Shown in pieces: positions 8,494 through 16,991 of a stretch of DNA of 64,000 nucleotides. The stretch's first letter is position 1; every line of letters begins with the position of its first letter. The translations under genes and the position numbers were made by a program. Source of the DNA: Pseudooceanicola sp. HF7. GTDB taxonomy: Bacteria > Pseudomonadota > Alphaproteobacteria > Rhodobacterales > Rhodobacteraceae. The stretch spans positions 1 to 64,000 of the forward strand of contig NZ_JAATOW010000013.1 in assembly GCF_011806405.1 (NCBI RefSeq). The letters are read 5' to 3'. The notes beneath the pieces were generated by a model. That model worked only from the letters and a program-made list of their open reading frames with translations. It made no database searches and was not told the origin of the DNA.

Positions 8494-8735
8494 CAGGCCT
8501 CCCGGGCAAGCTTGGCGATGGCGGTCCGTAAATCAGTTGAACAGGCCGAAGCCCTGTCCCGGGCCCCCAGCGCTTCTGCGTTGTGGCGGAAGGGGGTGAC
8601 CCCGCCCTGGATCGCGAAAGGGGGCGTGTCGTCCTCACCGCCCCTGAGCCCGACCACCTCAAGCCCCGCAATGGCCTCCCGCAACAGGCAGGTCTCCTGC
8701 TCCAGCGTACCGGGGGGATAGGTGCACTCAGCCAT
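8493..8735 (-). CDS. Small uncharacterised protein inside the glycolate oxidase operon
   Basis: An 80-residue ORF that fills the space between glcE and glcF exactly. Its ATG overlaps the end of glcE (ATGGCTGA, 8 bp) and its stop overlaps the glcF start (TGATG), so all three are translationally coupled. The product has no membrane segment or signal peptide. It contains three cysteines and a central GGVTPFRHNAEALGARDRA segment. I do not recognise the family. The tight coupling at both ends is the main evidence that it is a real gene; a role in assembling or modulating the GlcDEF complex is only a guess. Confidence 0.7.
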   Translation of the reverse strand: MAECTYPPGTLEQETCLLREAIAGLEVVGLRGGEDDTPPFAIQGGVTPFRHNAEALGARDRASACSTDLRTAIAKLAREA

Positions 8736-9858
8736 GGGCCATCGCCCCCTGAGCGAACAGCCCCCTGGGATCGAACCTCTCGCGCAGGCCCCGGGCCAGC
8801 GCCGCAAGGGCGGGGGGCTGGGGATGGAACATCGGCACCGCGGCCCGCGCCTCGGCCCCAGCGCGCATCAGCGTGGCATGGCCCCCCAGCCGGTCGACCT
8901 CTGCCCGCAGCAGCTCTGCCCGCGGCGCCGCGCCCTCAAGCTGCAGCCAAAGCAACCCGCCGCTCCAGTCGCAGACCGCCGCATGCCCGACCCCGGCCTC
9001 CTCCAGCGCCGCCAGAAGAACCGGCCCGTCCGTCGGCTTGACCGACACCCGCCAGAGCGGCGCCATGCTGCCCGCGAAGTCAGAGACATCGCGCACCGCC
9101 GCCCAAAGCGCGGCGCTCTCCGGCCCCTCCAGCACCTCGTCCGCACCCAGCAGATCGCGCAGCCGTCCCGCCCGGTAGGCGACACTGCCCGACAGGCCCT
9201 CGACCCGGATCAGCCGCTCGGCAGAGGGGCCGCGCCAGGCCGCGCCGCTCACGTCCCAGGGAGTACCCATGGCCCGGCACAGATCGGCAACCGCCGCCGC
9301 CGCCCCCTGCCCGCGCAGCACCAGCGTGGCCTCGGCCTGGGGCACGGCCAGCACCTTCAGGCTGACCTCGCTCAAGACGCCCAGGGTGCCCCAGCTGCCC
9401 GCCATCAGCTTCACCAGGTCGTAGCCGGTGACATTCTTCATCACCCGCCCGCCGTTGCGCAGCACCCGGCCGGCACCATCGACAAAGCGCACGCCCAGCA
9501 GGTGATCCCGCGCCGCCCCCGCCTGCACCCGCCGGGGACCAGAGACATTGGCCGCGACCACCCCGCCGATGGTCGGCGCTCCGGGGCCAGAGGCCAGCAG
9601 AGCCCGATGATCCATGGGCTCGAAGGCCAGCCGCTGGCCCTTCTCCGCCAGCACCGCCTCGACCTCCTCCAGGGGGGTGCCCGCCCCCACGACCAGCGTC
9701 AGCGCGCCCGGCTCGTACAGATGCACGCCCGACAGACCGCCGGTCTCCAGGACCTCGCCCACCACGGGCACGCCCCGCGTCCCGCCGCCCCGCACCGCCA
9801 GGGGCGCCGTCGCACCGGCCAGCAGCTCGGCCAGCTCTGCCTCCGTCGAAGGTCTCAC
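8728..9858 (-). CDS. glcE: Glycolate oxidase FAD-binding subunit GlcE
   Basis: A 376-residue member of the FAD-linked oxidase family (PCMH-type FAD domain at about residues 1-170), shorter than GlcD as expected for GlcE. The FAD-binding region includes LAVRGGGTRG, APTIGGVVAANVSGPRRVQAGAARDHLLGVRFV and VMKNVTGYDLVKLMAGSWGTLGVLSEVSLKV. It acts with GlcD and GlcF to oxidise glycolate to glyoxylate. It lies 139 bp after glcD on the same strand and is coupled to the next small ORF by an 8-bp overlap. Confidence 0.94.
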   Translation of the reverse strand: MRPSTEAELAELLAGATAPLAVRGGGTRGVPVVGEVLETGGLSGVHLYEPGALTLVVGAGTPLEEVEAVLAEKGQRLAFEPMDHRALLASGPGAPTIGGVVAANVSGPRRVQAGAARDHLLGVRFVDGAGRVLRNGGRVMKNVTGYDLVKLMAGSWGTLGVLSEVSLKVLAVPQAEATLVLRGQGAAAAVADLCRAMGTPWDVSGAAWRGPSAERLIRVEGLSGSVAYRAGRLRDLLGADEVLEGPESAALWAAVRDVSDFAGSMAPLWRVSVKPTDGPVLLAALEEAGVGHAAVCDWSGGLLWLQLEGAAPRAELLRAEVDRLGGHATLMRAGAEARAAVPMFHPQPPALAALARGLRERFDPRGLFAQGAMAHG

Positions 9859-9997
9859 GCCGCACTCCTCTTCATCCTGCCGCCCCGGGAAAGGCCACCG
9901 GCCCGCCCCGGAATACGCCCTCTCCCCCGAAGACCCCTGGCTTCACCTGGCCAAAAATACTCAAACGCACCACCCGCCACCGGGCACTCCGCCCCGC

Positions 9998-11455
9998 TCA
10001 TCGCGCCAGGGAAAGGCCATCCGCCCCCTCCCGCCGCCCGGCGGAAACCGCCAACGGAAAGACCTTGGCCGGGTTCAGCAGCCAGGCCGGATCAAAGACA
10101 TCCTTCACCGCCATCTGCGCCTCAAGATCCTCGGCCCCGTATTGCCGGTCCATCAGGTCGCGCTTCTCAATCCCCACGCCATGTTCGCCGGTCAGGCAAC
10201 CGCCCGCCTCGACACACAGCAACAGGATCTCCGCCCCCAGCTGCTCGCAAAGCTCAAGCTGACCCGCCTGGTTGGCGTTGAACAGGATCAGCGGGTGCAT
10301 GTTGCCATCCCCCGCGTGGAAGACATTGGCCACGTCCAGCCCGTATTGCGCGCTCAGCTCGCCGATCCGGCGCAACACCTGCGGCAAGGCAGAGACCGGG
10401 ATGGTCCCGTCCAGGCACATGTAATCATTGATCTGCCCCATGGCCCCGAAGGCGCTCTTGCGCCCCAGCCAGATCCGCGCGCTTTCCTCCGCACTGCGGC
10501 TTTCGCGCAGCTCCACCGGGTCATGGCGGCGCGCAATGGCGGTGATCAGGGCCAGCTGCTCGGCGATCTCGTTCTCGCTGCCCTCGACCTCCACGATCAG
10601 CAGCGCCTCGCAATCGGGATAGCCCGCGCCGGAAAAGGCATCCGTCGCGCGGATGCAGGGGCGGTCCATGAATTCGATCGCCACGGGCAGCACCCCGGCC
10701 TCGATGATATCGCTGACGCAGGCCCCGGCGACCTCCGAACTGTCATAGCCGATCAGCACCGGGCGCGCGCCCTCCGGCTTGGGCAGGATGCGCAGCGTCG
10801 CCTCCGTCACCACCCCCAGCTGCCCCTCAGAGCCGCAGATCACCCCCAGCAGGTCCAGCCCGCCGGCGTCCAGATGCGCGCCGCCGATCTCAAGCACTTC
10901 GCCGTCCATGGTCACCAGCGTCACCCCCAGCAGGTTGTTGGTGGTCACCCCGTATTTCAGGCAATGCGCCCCGCCGGAGTTCATGGCGATATTGCCCGCG
11001 ATCGCACAGGCCAGCTGGCTGGACGGATCGGGCGCATAGAAGAACCCCTCGGCCTCCACCGCGCCGGAAACGGACAGGTTGGTGCGCCCGGTCTGCACCC
11101 GGATGAAGCGATTGGCATAATCGGTCTCAAGCACCTGGTTCATCCGCGCCACGCCCAGGATCACGCAATCCGCCGTGGGCAGCGCGCCCCCGGCCAGGCT
11201 GGTCCCCGCCCCGCGCGGCACCACCGGCACCCCCATCTGCGAACAGATCTTCAGAACTGCCGCGACCTCCTCGGTACTGCCCGGCAGCACGGCGCAAAGC
11301 GGCGGACAGCGGTAGGCCGTCAGGGCATCGCATTCATAGGCGCGGGTCTCCGCAGGGTCGGAAATCACCGCGACGGCGGGCAAAACTGCCTCCAGACGCG
11401 TCACCAGCTCTGCCTTGCGGGTCAGAATCTGCGGATCCGGGCGTGGCATTTCCAT
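9998..11455 (-). CDS. glcD: Glycolate oxidase subunit GlcD
   Basis: A 485-residue FAD-linked oxidase, the catalytic flavin subunit. The PCMH FAD domain carries VPVVPRGAGTSLAGGALP and GNIAMNSGGAHCLKYGVTTNNLLGV, and the C-terminal domain has the NVFHAGDGNMHPLI and LTGEHGVGIEKRDLM motifs. The start at 11455 is preceded by GAGGG. It is the first gene of glcD-glcE-small ORF-glcF, and the upstream intergenic region contains a 25-bp inverted repeat that may bind the regulator. Confidence 0.97.
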   Translation of the reverse strand: MEMPRPDPQILTRKAELVTRLEAVLPAVAVISDPAETRAYECDALTAYRCPPLCAVLPGSTEEVAAVLKICSQMGVPVVPRGAGTSLAGGALPTADCVILGVARMNQVLETDYANRFIRVQTGRTNLSVSGAVEAEGFFYAPDPSSQLACAIAGNIAMNSGGAHCLKYGVTTNNLLGVTLVTMDGEVLEIGGAHLDAGGLDLLGVICGSEGQLGVVTEATLRILPKPEGARPVLIGYDSSEVAGACVSDIIEAGVLPVAIEFMDRPCIRATDAFSGAGYPDCEALLIVEVEGSENEIAEQLALITAIARRHDPVELRESRSAEESARIWLGRKSAFGAMGQINDYMCLDGTIPVSALPQVLRRIGELSAQYGLDVANVFHAGDGNMHPLILFNANQAGQLELCEQLGAEILLLCVEAGGCLTGEHGVGIEKRDLMDRQYGAEDLEAQMAVKDVFDPAWLLNPAKVFPLAVSAGRREGADGLSLAR

Positions 11456-11508
11456 GGCTGAACCCTCGTTTTCCCTCGATTTTCAAGCCTCCCCGGCGAC
11501 GCGGGGCG

Positions 11509-11533
11509 AATTGGTAAAAAACTATTACCAATT
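11509..11533. promoter_or_regulatory. Inverted repeat, candidate operator of the glycolate oxidase operon
   Basis: AATTGGTAA (11509-11517) and TTACCAATT (11525-11533) form a perfect 9-bp inverted repeat with a 7-bp AT-rich spacer. It lies in the 122-bp gap between divergent glcD and the DUF599 gene, 54 bp from the glcD start codon and 45 bp from the other. TTGGT...ACCAA half-sites are typical of FadR-subfamily GntR regulators such as GlcC, LldR and PdhR, though those usually have shorter spacers. No gntR gene is adjacent. Confidence 0.65.
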
Positions 11534-11577
11534 TTTCCATTAGGCAAGCAAGCCTGCAGAAGGGTAACACGGCGACC

Positions 11578-12294
11578 ATGACCGCGTTGGACTTTCTCTC
11601 CCTCTATTCGCTCACCGATGTCTTCGCCGTGGTGGTGATCATCGCCGCCTGGCTGGCCGTCGGCTGGCGGATCGAGAACCCGCGCCCGGAAAGACCCTCC
11701 GTCTCCATGCTGATGGCGGAATACCGGCGCGAATGGCTGCGCCACATGATCGAACGCGACAACCGCATCTTCGACGCCCAGACCCTGGGCACGCTGCGCG
11801 GCGCGACCTCCTTCTTCGCCTCCTCCACGATGATCGCCATCGGCGGCGTGGCCGCCCTGCTGGGCAATTCCGAACAGCTGCGCGGCGTGGCCACCGACCT
11901 CGGCGTGGCCGAAGCCTCGGCCAGCCGCGCCTCCGATGTCTACTGGGAGGTCAAGCTCTGCCTGATCGCCTTCTTCCTGGTGAACGCCTTCCTCAAGTTC
12001 GTCTGGTCCAACCGCCTGTTCGGCTATTGCGGCGTGCTCATGGGCGCGGTGCCCAACGGCACCGACGATCCCCGCGCCATGCCCCGCGCGATGAAAGCGG
12101 CAGAGATCAACGTCTACGGCGCAAGGGGCTTCAACCGGGGCCTGCGCTCGATCTATTTCGCATTGGCCGCCACCGGCTGGTTCCTCGGTCCCTGGGGGCT
12201 GATCGTGGCCACGGCGCTGACCTGCGGCGTGCTCTGGCGGCGCGAGTTCGCCTCGGATTCCCGCGCCATGCTGCTCCGCCGGGAAGACCCCTGA
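11578..12294 (+). CDS. DUF599 family integral membrane protein
   Basis: A 238-residue protein with four hydrophobic segments: about 11-30 (DVFAVVVIIAAWLAVGW), 77-95, 124-146 (LIAFFLVNAFLKFVW) and 193-220. It has the conserved DUF599 features WRIENPRPERPS, RIFDAQTLGTLRGATSFFASSTMIAIGG and AARGFNRGLRSIYFALA-like positions. The function of the family is not known. It is transcribed away from glcD across a shared control region, but no functional link to glycolate is established. Confidence 0.88.
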   Translation: MTALDFLSLYSLTDVFAVVVIIAAWLAVGWRIENPRPERPSVSMLMAEYRREWLRHMIERDNRIFDAQTLGTLRGATSFFASSTMIAIGGVAALLGNSEQLRGVATDLGVAEASASRASDVYWEVKLCLIAFFLVNAFLKFVWSNRLFGYCGVLMGAVPNGTDDPRAMPRAMKAAEINVYGARGFNRGLRSIYFALAATGWFLGPWGLIVATALTCGVLWRREFASDSRAMLLRREDP

Positions 12295-12380
12295 TCGACA
12301 GCGCCCCGAACGGCGCGCCACCACGCCGGCAGGCCCCCCCCCTGCCCCTTCTTCTTGCCAAAAAACTCTGGGGGGGGAAC

Positions 12381-12430
12381 GAAACAGGGGGGCATCGAGC
12401 CCCCCTGTTTCGTGGGGGGCAAAGCCCCCC
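12381..12430. terminator. Two adjacent GC-rich hairpins between convergent genes
   Basis: Hairpin 1 has a perfect 12-bp stem, GAAACAGGGGGG (12381-12392) with CCCCCCTGTTTC (12400-12411). Hairpin 2 is GGGGGGC-AAA-GCCCCCC (12414-12430). Neither is followed by a long T-run. They lie between the DUF599 gene and the convergent ShlB/FhaC-type gene and probably end transcription from both. A related GCATCGAGCCCCC...CCAGCGCTTAA block recurs at about 16734-16784, again directly before an 11-bp repeat array. Confidence 0.6.
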
Positions 12431-12470
12431 GCCAGCGCTTAAAGCAGGCCTAACGCCCCGTTCGCCGCGC

Positions 12471-12525
12471 ACCGACGCAATACCGACGTGAAACCGACAC
12501 GATACAGATGCCGTACCGACGTGCC
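12471..12525 (+). repeat. Array of five 11-bp units (ACCGACRYRAT type), copy A
   Basis: Five consecutive 11-mers: ACCGACGCAAT, ACCGACGTGAA, ACCGACACGAT, ACAGATGCCGT and ACCGACGTGCC. The same 55-bp design is found at 16813-16867 and, on the other strand, at 49797-49851. All three are intergenic. Eleven bp is close to one helical turn, so the CCGAC cores would face the same side of the DNA. Confidence 0.85.
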
Positions 12526-12559
12526 ACCCGCGGCAGGCCGGACACCGCGAAACCGCGCC

Positions 12560-14230
12560 TCACAGCGGGAAGGCCAGGCGGAACAGAAGCTGCTTGCCCG
12601 GATCTTCCACCCCCACCGAATAGCGCCAGGGAATCGCCGCGACGACCTGGAACTGCATGGTCTGGGACAGCATCCCCGACACCCCGATGCCATAGGACCC
12701 CAGGCTCTCGGAGACCGGGCCATCGCCGGGATCGCGATACCAGACAGAGCCGAAGTCCACGAAGGCCGAGGGCGTCACCACCGGCAGGGGATCCCAGCCG
12801 GTCTCGACGTCATGGCTCAGCGCCACGGCCATCGCCGCCCCGCTGTCCCCGGACAGGCTGCCATTGTCGAATGCCCAGCCGTAGGGATCGCCCCCCACCG
12901 CGAATTGCACCGCGCCCGGCAGCTCCCGGGCCGAGTATTGAGCGGAGGCGATCACCCGCAGAAGCAGCTCTTCACCCAGCATGCGGGAATACTGCAACCC
13001 GCCGGAAACAAAGCGGAAATCATCCGGCACATCGCCCATGTCCAGGTCAGAGGCCACGCCGAAGCTGACGCCGCCATCGGCACTGAAGCCGCCCTTTTCC
13101 AGCGCCCTGTCGTAATCCAGCGTCAGGCTCACCCAGCGCGTTTCGCTGCGCGACACCGCCATGCCACCGACATCCACGTCATCATTGCGCAGGGTCAGCT
13201 CCGCCCGGCCGAACAGGCTGTGATCCAGCCGCCGCAGGAAGGGATAGGACAGATGCGCCGTCGCCGTGGCCGAGGTCACGTCGATCTCCTGGTCGGCCAG
13301 CGAACCGCCGGGCCGCTGGCGAAGGAAGGTCACCCCGAATCCCGCGCTCAGCCCGTCGCTGCCGATCGGGTAATCCTGGGAGAACTGCAAAAGACCCAGC
13401 TGACGCGGATCCCCCGGAGTCACCACCCCGGTCAGGTTGCTGCTTTCAAAAAGCCCCATGTGGTCATCAAGATCAAGGATTCCAGCCAGTTGCAGCGGAC
13501 CCACGGCCTCTGAGCCCAGGTTGTCCAACCCGATCATCCCGGCTGTCCTGTCCTGGTCGATCTGCAGTCGCAGCAACCCGCCGCCCGTGGCGCCGTCCGG
13601 GCGCACGAAGACCCCCTCGATCTCCAGGCCGCCCAGGTCGCTCATCAGCAGCAGCACGCGCTCGGCCTCTGCCACGCGGATCGGGTGCATCGCCAGGATC
13701 CGGTCCAGCCAGGGCGCCAGCCGCCGGTCTATCCCGCTGATATCGCTGTTGATCTCGATCCGGTCGACGTAGCTTTCAAAGACCTGCAGGCGGATCGTGC
13801 CGCTGGCATAATCCTGCACTGGCACCACCGTCTTGGAGAAATAGCCGGCCCGCAGGTAGGCCGCATCCACGGCCTCGGCGATCCGGTACATCTCGGCCAG
13901 GGTGACGACCTGCCCGATCCGCCCCTGCCAGAGCGGTGCCAGGCTGCCCGGCGGCACGCTGCGCGCGCCCTCCACGCTTACGCCCCGCAGGCGGAACCGG
14001 ACCGCCTCTGCGGCACCCATGTCGACCTTGCTGCGGGCATCCTCCACCCCAAGCTCAACAGTCCCCACCTGGGGCGGCGGATCATAGCGGTTCAGGATCA
14101 CCGTCTGTCCGGCAATCACCCGGTCCGCGATTCCCTCCTGCGCCCGCAGGGGCCCGGCCAGCAGTGCCGGCACCGCCGCGGAAAGCGCGGCAAACAGGAT
14201 CGACCTACCCAAAACATTGAAATCATGCAT
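12560..14230 (-). CDS. ShlB/FhaC/HecB-family two-partner secretion transporter (TpsB-like)
   Basis: A 556-residue outer membrane protein with a signal peptide (residues about 1-33, ending AGPLRAQ). A POTRA_2-type domain covers about residues 70-150 (FRLRGVSVEGARSVPPGSLAPLWQGRIGQVVTLAEMYRIAEAVDAAYLRAGYFSKTVVPVQD region), and a beta-barrel domain follows to the C-terminal phenylalanine-rich end (LLFRLAFPL). Such proteins export a partner TpsA exoprotein. No TpsA gene is visible within about 12 kb on either side, so this is an orphan transporter here. The ATG at 14230 starts at the signal peptide; a much longer upstream open frame is an artefact of the GC-rich strand opposite the patatin gene. 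Confidence 0.88.
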   Translation of the reverse strand: MHDFNVLGRSILFAALSAAVPALLAGPLRAQEGIADRVIAGQTVILNRYDPPPQVGTVELGVEDARSKVDMGAAEAVRFRLRGVSVEGARSVPPGSLAPLWQGRIGQVVTLAEMYRIAEAVDAAYLRAGYFSKTVVPVQDYASGTIRLQVFESYVDRIEINSDISGIDRRLAPWLDRILAMHPIRVAEAERVLLLMSDLGGLEIEGVFVRPDGATGGGLLRLQIDQDRTAGMIGLDNLGSEAVGPLQLAGILDLDDHMGLFESSNLTGVVTPGDPRQLGLLQFSQDYPIGSDGLSAGFGVTFLRQRPGGSLADQEIDVTSATATAHLSYPFLRRLDHSLFGRAELTLRNDDVDVGGMAVSRSETRWVSLTLDYDRALEKGGFSADGGVSFGVASDLDMGDVPDDFRFVSGGLQYSRMLGEELLLRVIASAQYSARELPGAVQFAVGGDPYGWAFDNGSLSGDSGAAMAVALSHDVETGWDPLPVVTPSAFVDFGSVWYRDPGDGPVSESLGSYGIGVSGMLSQTMQFQVVAAIPWRYSVGVEDPGKQLLFRLAFPL

Positions 14231-14340
14231 ATAAATAACCCCGTGCCAGCCCAATTCGGGCGGCGACGGCTCCCTTTTAACAACAGAAGCCACCTTGGCA
14301 CGGGGCCTGCCCTTGGGGACAAGCCTTTGCGACCCCCGGC

Positions 14341-14365
14341 GCGACAAAGCCGCCAGCTTTGTCGC
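14341..14365. other. Perfect 10-bp inverted repeat in the divergent TpsB-patatin spacer
   Basis: GCGACAAAGC (14341-14350) and GCTTTGTCGC (14356-14365) with a five-base loop, near the middle of the 267-bp spacer between two divergent genes. It could be an operator or a transcript hairpin; no T-run follows. A second hairpin, TCCTGCA-CAT-TGCAGGA (14467-14483), lies just before the patatin ribosome site. Confidence 0.5.
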
Positions 14366-14497
14366 CCGTGCAACAGGGGGCCTCAGGCGCTCCGCGCCGC
14401 GAAAACCGGAAAATCCAATTCCCGCTTGGCGAAATCTGCATTCCCGTCTTTGAAAAAACCGCGCCCTCCTGCACATTGCAGGAAGGGGGAAAGGACC

Positions 14498-16684
14498 ATG
14501 GCTCAGGATCACGACATTCAGCAGGAAGAGACACCGCCGGTTTTCGTCATCGGGCTGTCCATGGCCGGGGCGATCTCGGCCGGGGCCTATACGGCGGGGG
14601 TGGTCGATTACCTGTTCCGCGCCATGCGCGCCCATAACGCCCGGCTGGGGCAGGAGGACGCCACCCACCCGGCCCCCGGACACCGGGTGGTGGTCAAGGC
14701 GATCAGCGGGGCCTCTGCGGGCGGCACCACCGCCGGGCTGATCGTGGCCAGCCTGCTGGACGCGGGCGGGGACGACGGGCCCGCCTGGGACAGCCCCGTC
14801 ACCGGCAGCTTCCCCGCACGCGACGGCAAGGGCCTTGGCAGCTTCGATTACGTGCTGGGGCCGGTCCACAAGGTCTGGGTGGACAGCCTGTCGATGTTCG
14901 ACGAAACCACCGGCACCGGGCTGCTGGCGGACAGCGACCTGGTAAATGGGGCGACGCCGCTGGACTGGACGCCGCTGGACGGGCTCAAGCTGCCGCTGCG
15001 CGCGCTGCTGGACGGGAACGCCATCGACGCCGCCGCGCAGGATGTGCTGAGCGACATCAAGGCCTGGTCGGATAGCGCGCCCGGCTATGACTTCATCTCC
15101 GGCACCTTCGACCTGTTCCTGATGACCACCTCGCTCCAGGGACTGGCGATGCAGGTGCAATTCGCCGCCGGGCAGAGCTTTTCCATGACCCAGCATTCGC
15201 TGGTGCGCCACTTCACCCTGACCGGCATGGGCAGCGGCCCGGACCTGCCCTCGCCCTGGCTGGAGGACTGGCGCGATGACGGCATTGCCCTGGATCCGCG
15301 CAACTGCGGCCCCGGCCCCATGATTCCCTTTACCGAGGTCGACTGCGCCCGGAGCTGGAAGAAACTGACCGTGGCCTGCATCGCCACCGGGGCCTTCCCC
15401 TTTGCGCTGCCCGCCCGCTACATGGACGCCACCAACGCCGAACTGGGGGCCGAGGATGCCCAGGGCCGGCGCCAGGGCGGGGCCATGCCGCTGAACCTGC
15501 AGGGCGGCGAAGAGGCCCCGCGCATCTTCCCCGAAGGCACCAGCCCGGCCCTTGCCGCGCCCTATGTCGCCATCGACGGCGGGACGATCAACAACGAACC
15601 CTTCGAATATGCCCGCTACGCCATCCGCCAGCGCCCCGCGGGCGAAAGCCGGGGGCTGGCGGCCAATCCGCGCGATGCCAAGACAGCGGACCGGGCGGTG
15701 ATCCTGGTCGATCCCTTCCCCGGCGTGGTGATCAACCAGCCCCTCACCCGCGAAGACGCCAGCAGAAGCGCCGGACTGCCCGACGTGCTGCGCCGCCTCA
15801 AGGGGCTGCTGGTCGCCCAGGCGCGCTTCAAGCCGGAAGAGCTGCTTCTGGCCTCCAAGGAAGACGTGAAATCGCGCTTCATCATCTCTCCGGTGCGCAA
15901 GGGCGGGGCCAAGGGGGACCGCTCCATCCTGGGGGCAGAGGCGATCGCCAGCGGCTGCCTTGGCGGCTTCGGCGGCTTCCTGCGCCGGGACTTCCGTCAG
16001 CACGATTTCATCCTGGGCCAGCGCAATTGCCAGCGCTTCCTGCAAGAGCATTTCACGCTGGATCCCGCGAACAAGGTGCTGGCCGGGAAATCCCCCAGCG
16101 GGCGCATCATCGACCCCGGGCCCGACATGCCGGAAATCCTGGATCCCGCCTGGCCGGACCTGTCAGCGCAAGAGCTGCAGCCGGTGATCCACCGCGCCAT
16201 GACTCGGATCGACCGGGTAATCGCCAGCCTGAAGGCCGATGGCGCGCTCTCGGGCGTCCTGCCGCGCGCCGCCAGCACGCTGTTTTCGCTTTTCGGCAAG
16301 AAGCGCACCCGCCTGCGGCTGACCGGGATCATCCTGGCCGACCTGCTGCTGCGCGATCAGCTGAAGGAACCCGGGCTGAGCGCGGCCCTGACCCAGGCGC
16401 TGAAAGCCGGCCCGCCCGGCGCGGATACCGCGCCCGACAGCGCAGACATGGCCATGGCGCGCCAGGTGCTGGCCGCCGTGATGCGCGCCGGAAACAGCGG
16501 CCTGACCGCGGCCGAGGTCCACGCCGCCCTGAAGGCCGCCCGCGTCACCCCGCTGCCCCAGGTCCATGACATCGCGGCCATGCTGGCAGAGCTGAAGGCG
16601 CAGGACCTCTGCGAGACTCCGGGCTGGAACCGCCTGGCCGGGGCCGCGCGCAGCTTCCGCTACGCCTTCCCCAAAGCCCCATGA
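14498..16684 (+). CDS. Patatin-like phospholipase domain protein
   Basis: A 728-residue protein with an N-terminal patatin domain. It opens with the oxyanion-type segment GLSMAGAISAGAYTAGVVDYL, has the nucleophile elbow GASAGG (Ser73) and the dyad aspartate in AIDGGTINNEP (Asp360). It lacks a signal peptide, so it is probably cytoplasmic. The long C-terminal half shows no motif I can name; large patatin-related proteins of this layout occur in proteobacteria. ATG 14498 follows a purine-rich GGAAGGGGGAAAGG ribosome site. It is divergent from the TpsB-like gene. Type Vd autotransporters fuse a patatin to a POTRA-barrel, but here the two are separate and the patatin has no export signal, so a partnership is speculative. 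Confidence 0.85.
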   Translation: MAQDHDIQQEETPPVFVIGLSMAGAISAGAYTAGVVDYLFRAMRAHNARLGQEDATHPAPGHRVVVKAISGASAGGTTAGLIVASLLDAGGDDGPAWDSPVTGSFPARDGKGLGSFDYVLGPVHKVWVDSLSMFDETTGTGLLADSDLVNGATPLDWTPLDGLKLPLRALLDGNAIDAAAQDVLSDIKAWSDSAPGYDFISGTFDLFLMTTSLQGLAMQVQFAAGQSFSMTQHSLVRHFTLTGMGSGPDLPSPWLEDWRDDGIALDPRNCGPGPMIPFTEVDCARSWKKLTVACIATGAFPFALPARYMDATNAELGAEDAQGRRQGGAMPLNLQGGEEAPRIFPEGTSPALAAPYVAIDGGTINNEPFEYARYAIRQRPAGESRGLAANPRDAKTADRAVILVDPFPGVVINQPLTREDASRSAGLPDVLRRLKGLLVAQARFKPEELLLASKEDVKSRFIISPVRKGGAKGDRSILGAEAIASGCLGGFGGFLRRDFRQHDFILGQRNCQRFLQEHFTLDPANKVLAGKSPSGRIIDPGPDMPEILDPAWPDLSAQELQPVIHRAMTRIDRVIASLKADGALSGVLPRAASTLFSLFGKKRTRLRLTGIILADLLLRDQLKEPGLSAALTQALKAGPPGADTAPDSADMAMARQVLAAVMRAGNSGLTAAEVHAALKAARVTPLPQVHDIAAMLAELKAQDLCETPGWNRLAGAARSFRYAFPKAP

Positions 16685-16812
16685 GCCCCGGGCTGTCGTC
16701 CGCTTCATGAAAGGCCAGGGAACGCCCAAGCGGGGCATCGAGCCCCCCTTGACCGTCGGGGGCCCTGCCCCCGCCAGCGCTTAATCCATCGCGAACGCGC
16801 CGTGCGCTGCGC

Positions 16813-16867
16813 ACCGACGTAATACCGACGTGATACCGACACGATACAGACGCGGCACCGACGCCGA
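16813..16867 (+). repeat. Array of five 11-bp units, copy B
   Basis: ACCGACGTAAT, ACCGACGTGAT, ACCGACACGAT, ACAGACGCGGC and ACCGACGCCGA: the same order of variant units as copy A, including the diverged fourth unit (ACAGA). The preceding bases (CCAGCGCTTAA..., then a GCGCAC junction) are also shared with copy A, so the repeated element is longer than the array. It sits in the 307-bp gap between the patatin gene and tRNA-Lys, which otherwise holds only the tRNA terminator. Confidence 0.85.
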
Positions 16868-16933
16868 TTTTGCGCCCCAAAAGGGCCCATCCCACCGCGC
16901 GCTTTTCGGGGAAATCCAGGACCCCGGAAAAGC

Positions 16934-16966
16934 GAAAACCGCCCAGCTTGCGCTGCGGCGGTTTTC
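16934..16966 (-). terminator. Terminator of tRNA-Lys
   Basis: A 10-bp perfect stem, GAAAACCGCC (16934-16943) with GGCGGTTTTC (16957-16966), lies 25 bp beyond the tRNA 3' end. In the minus direction it is followed by GCTTTT. Confidence 0.8.
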
Positions 16967-16991
16967 GGCTTTTCTTCGGTCTTGGTCAAAG

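Noticed and set aside
6751-8721. A 656-codon plus-strand frame opposite the protease and glcF
   Set aside because: Repetitive Gln/His/Arg composition typical of shadow frames; minus-strand genes there carry Fe-S and protease motifs.
12471-12525. Plasmid iterons or replication origin
   Set aside because: There is no replication initiator gene or AT-rich region beside the arrays, and they occur at three separate chromosomal sites.
14231-16051. Long minus-strand extension of the TpsB-like gene opposite the patatin gene
   Set aside because: The real gene starts at ATG 14230 with a signal peptide; the extension is low-complexity and antisense to a patatin domain with catalytic residues.
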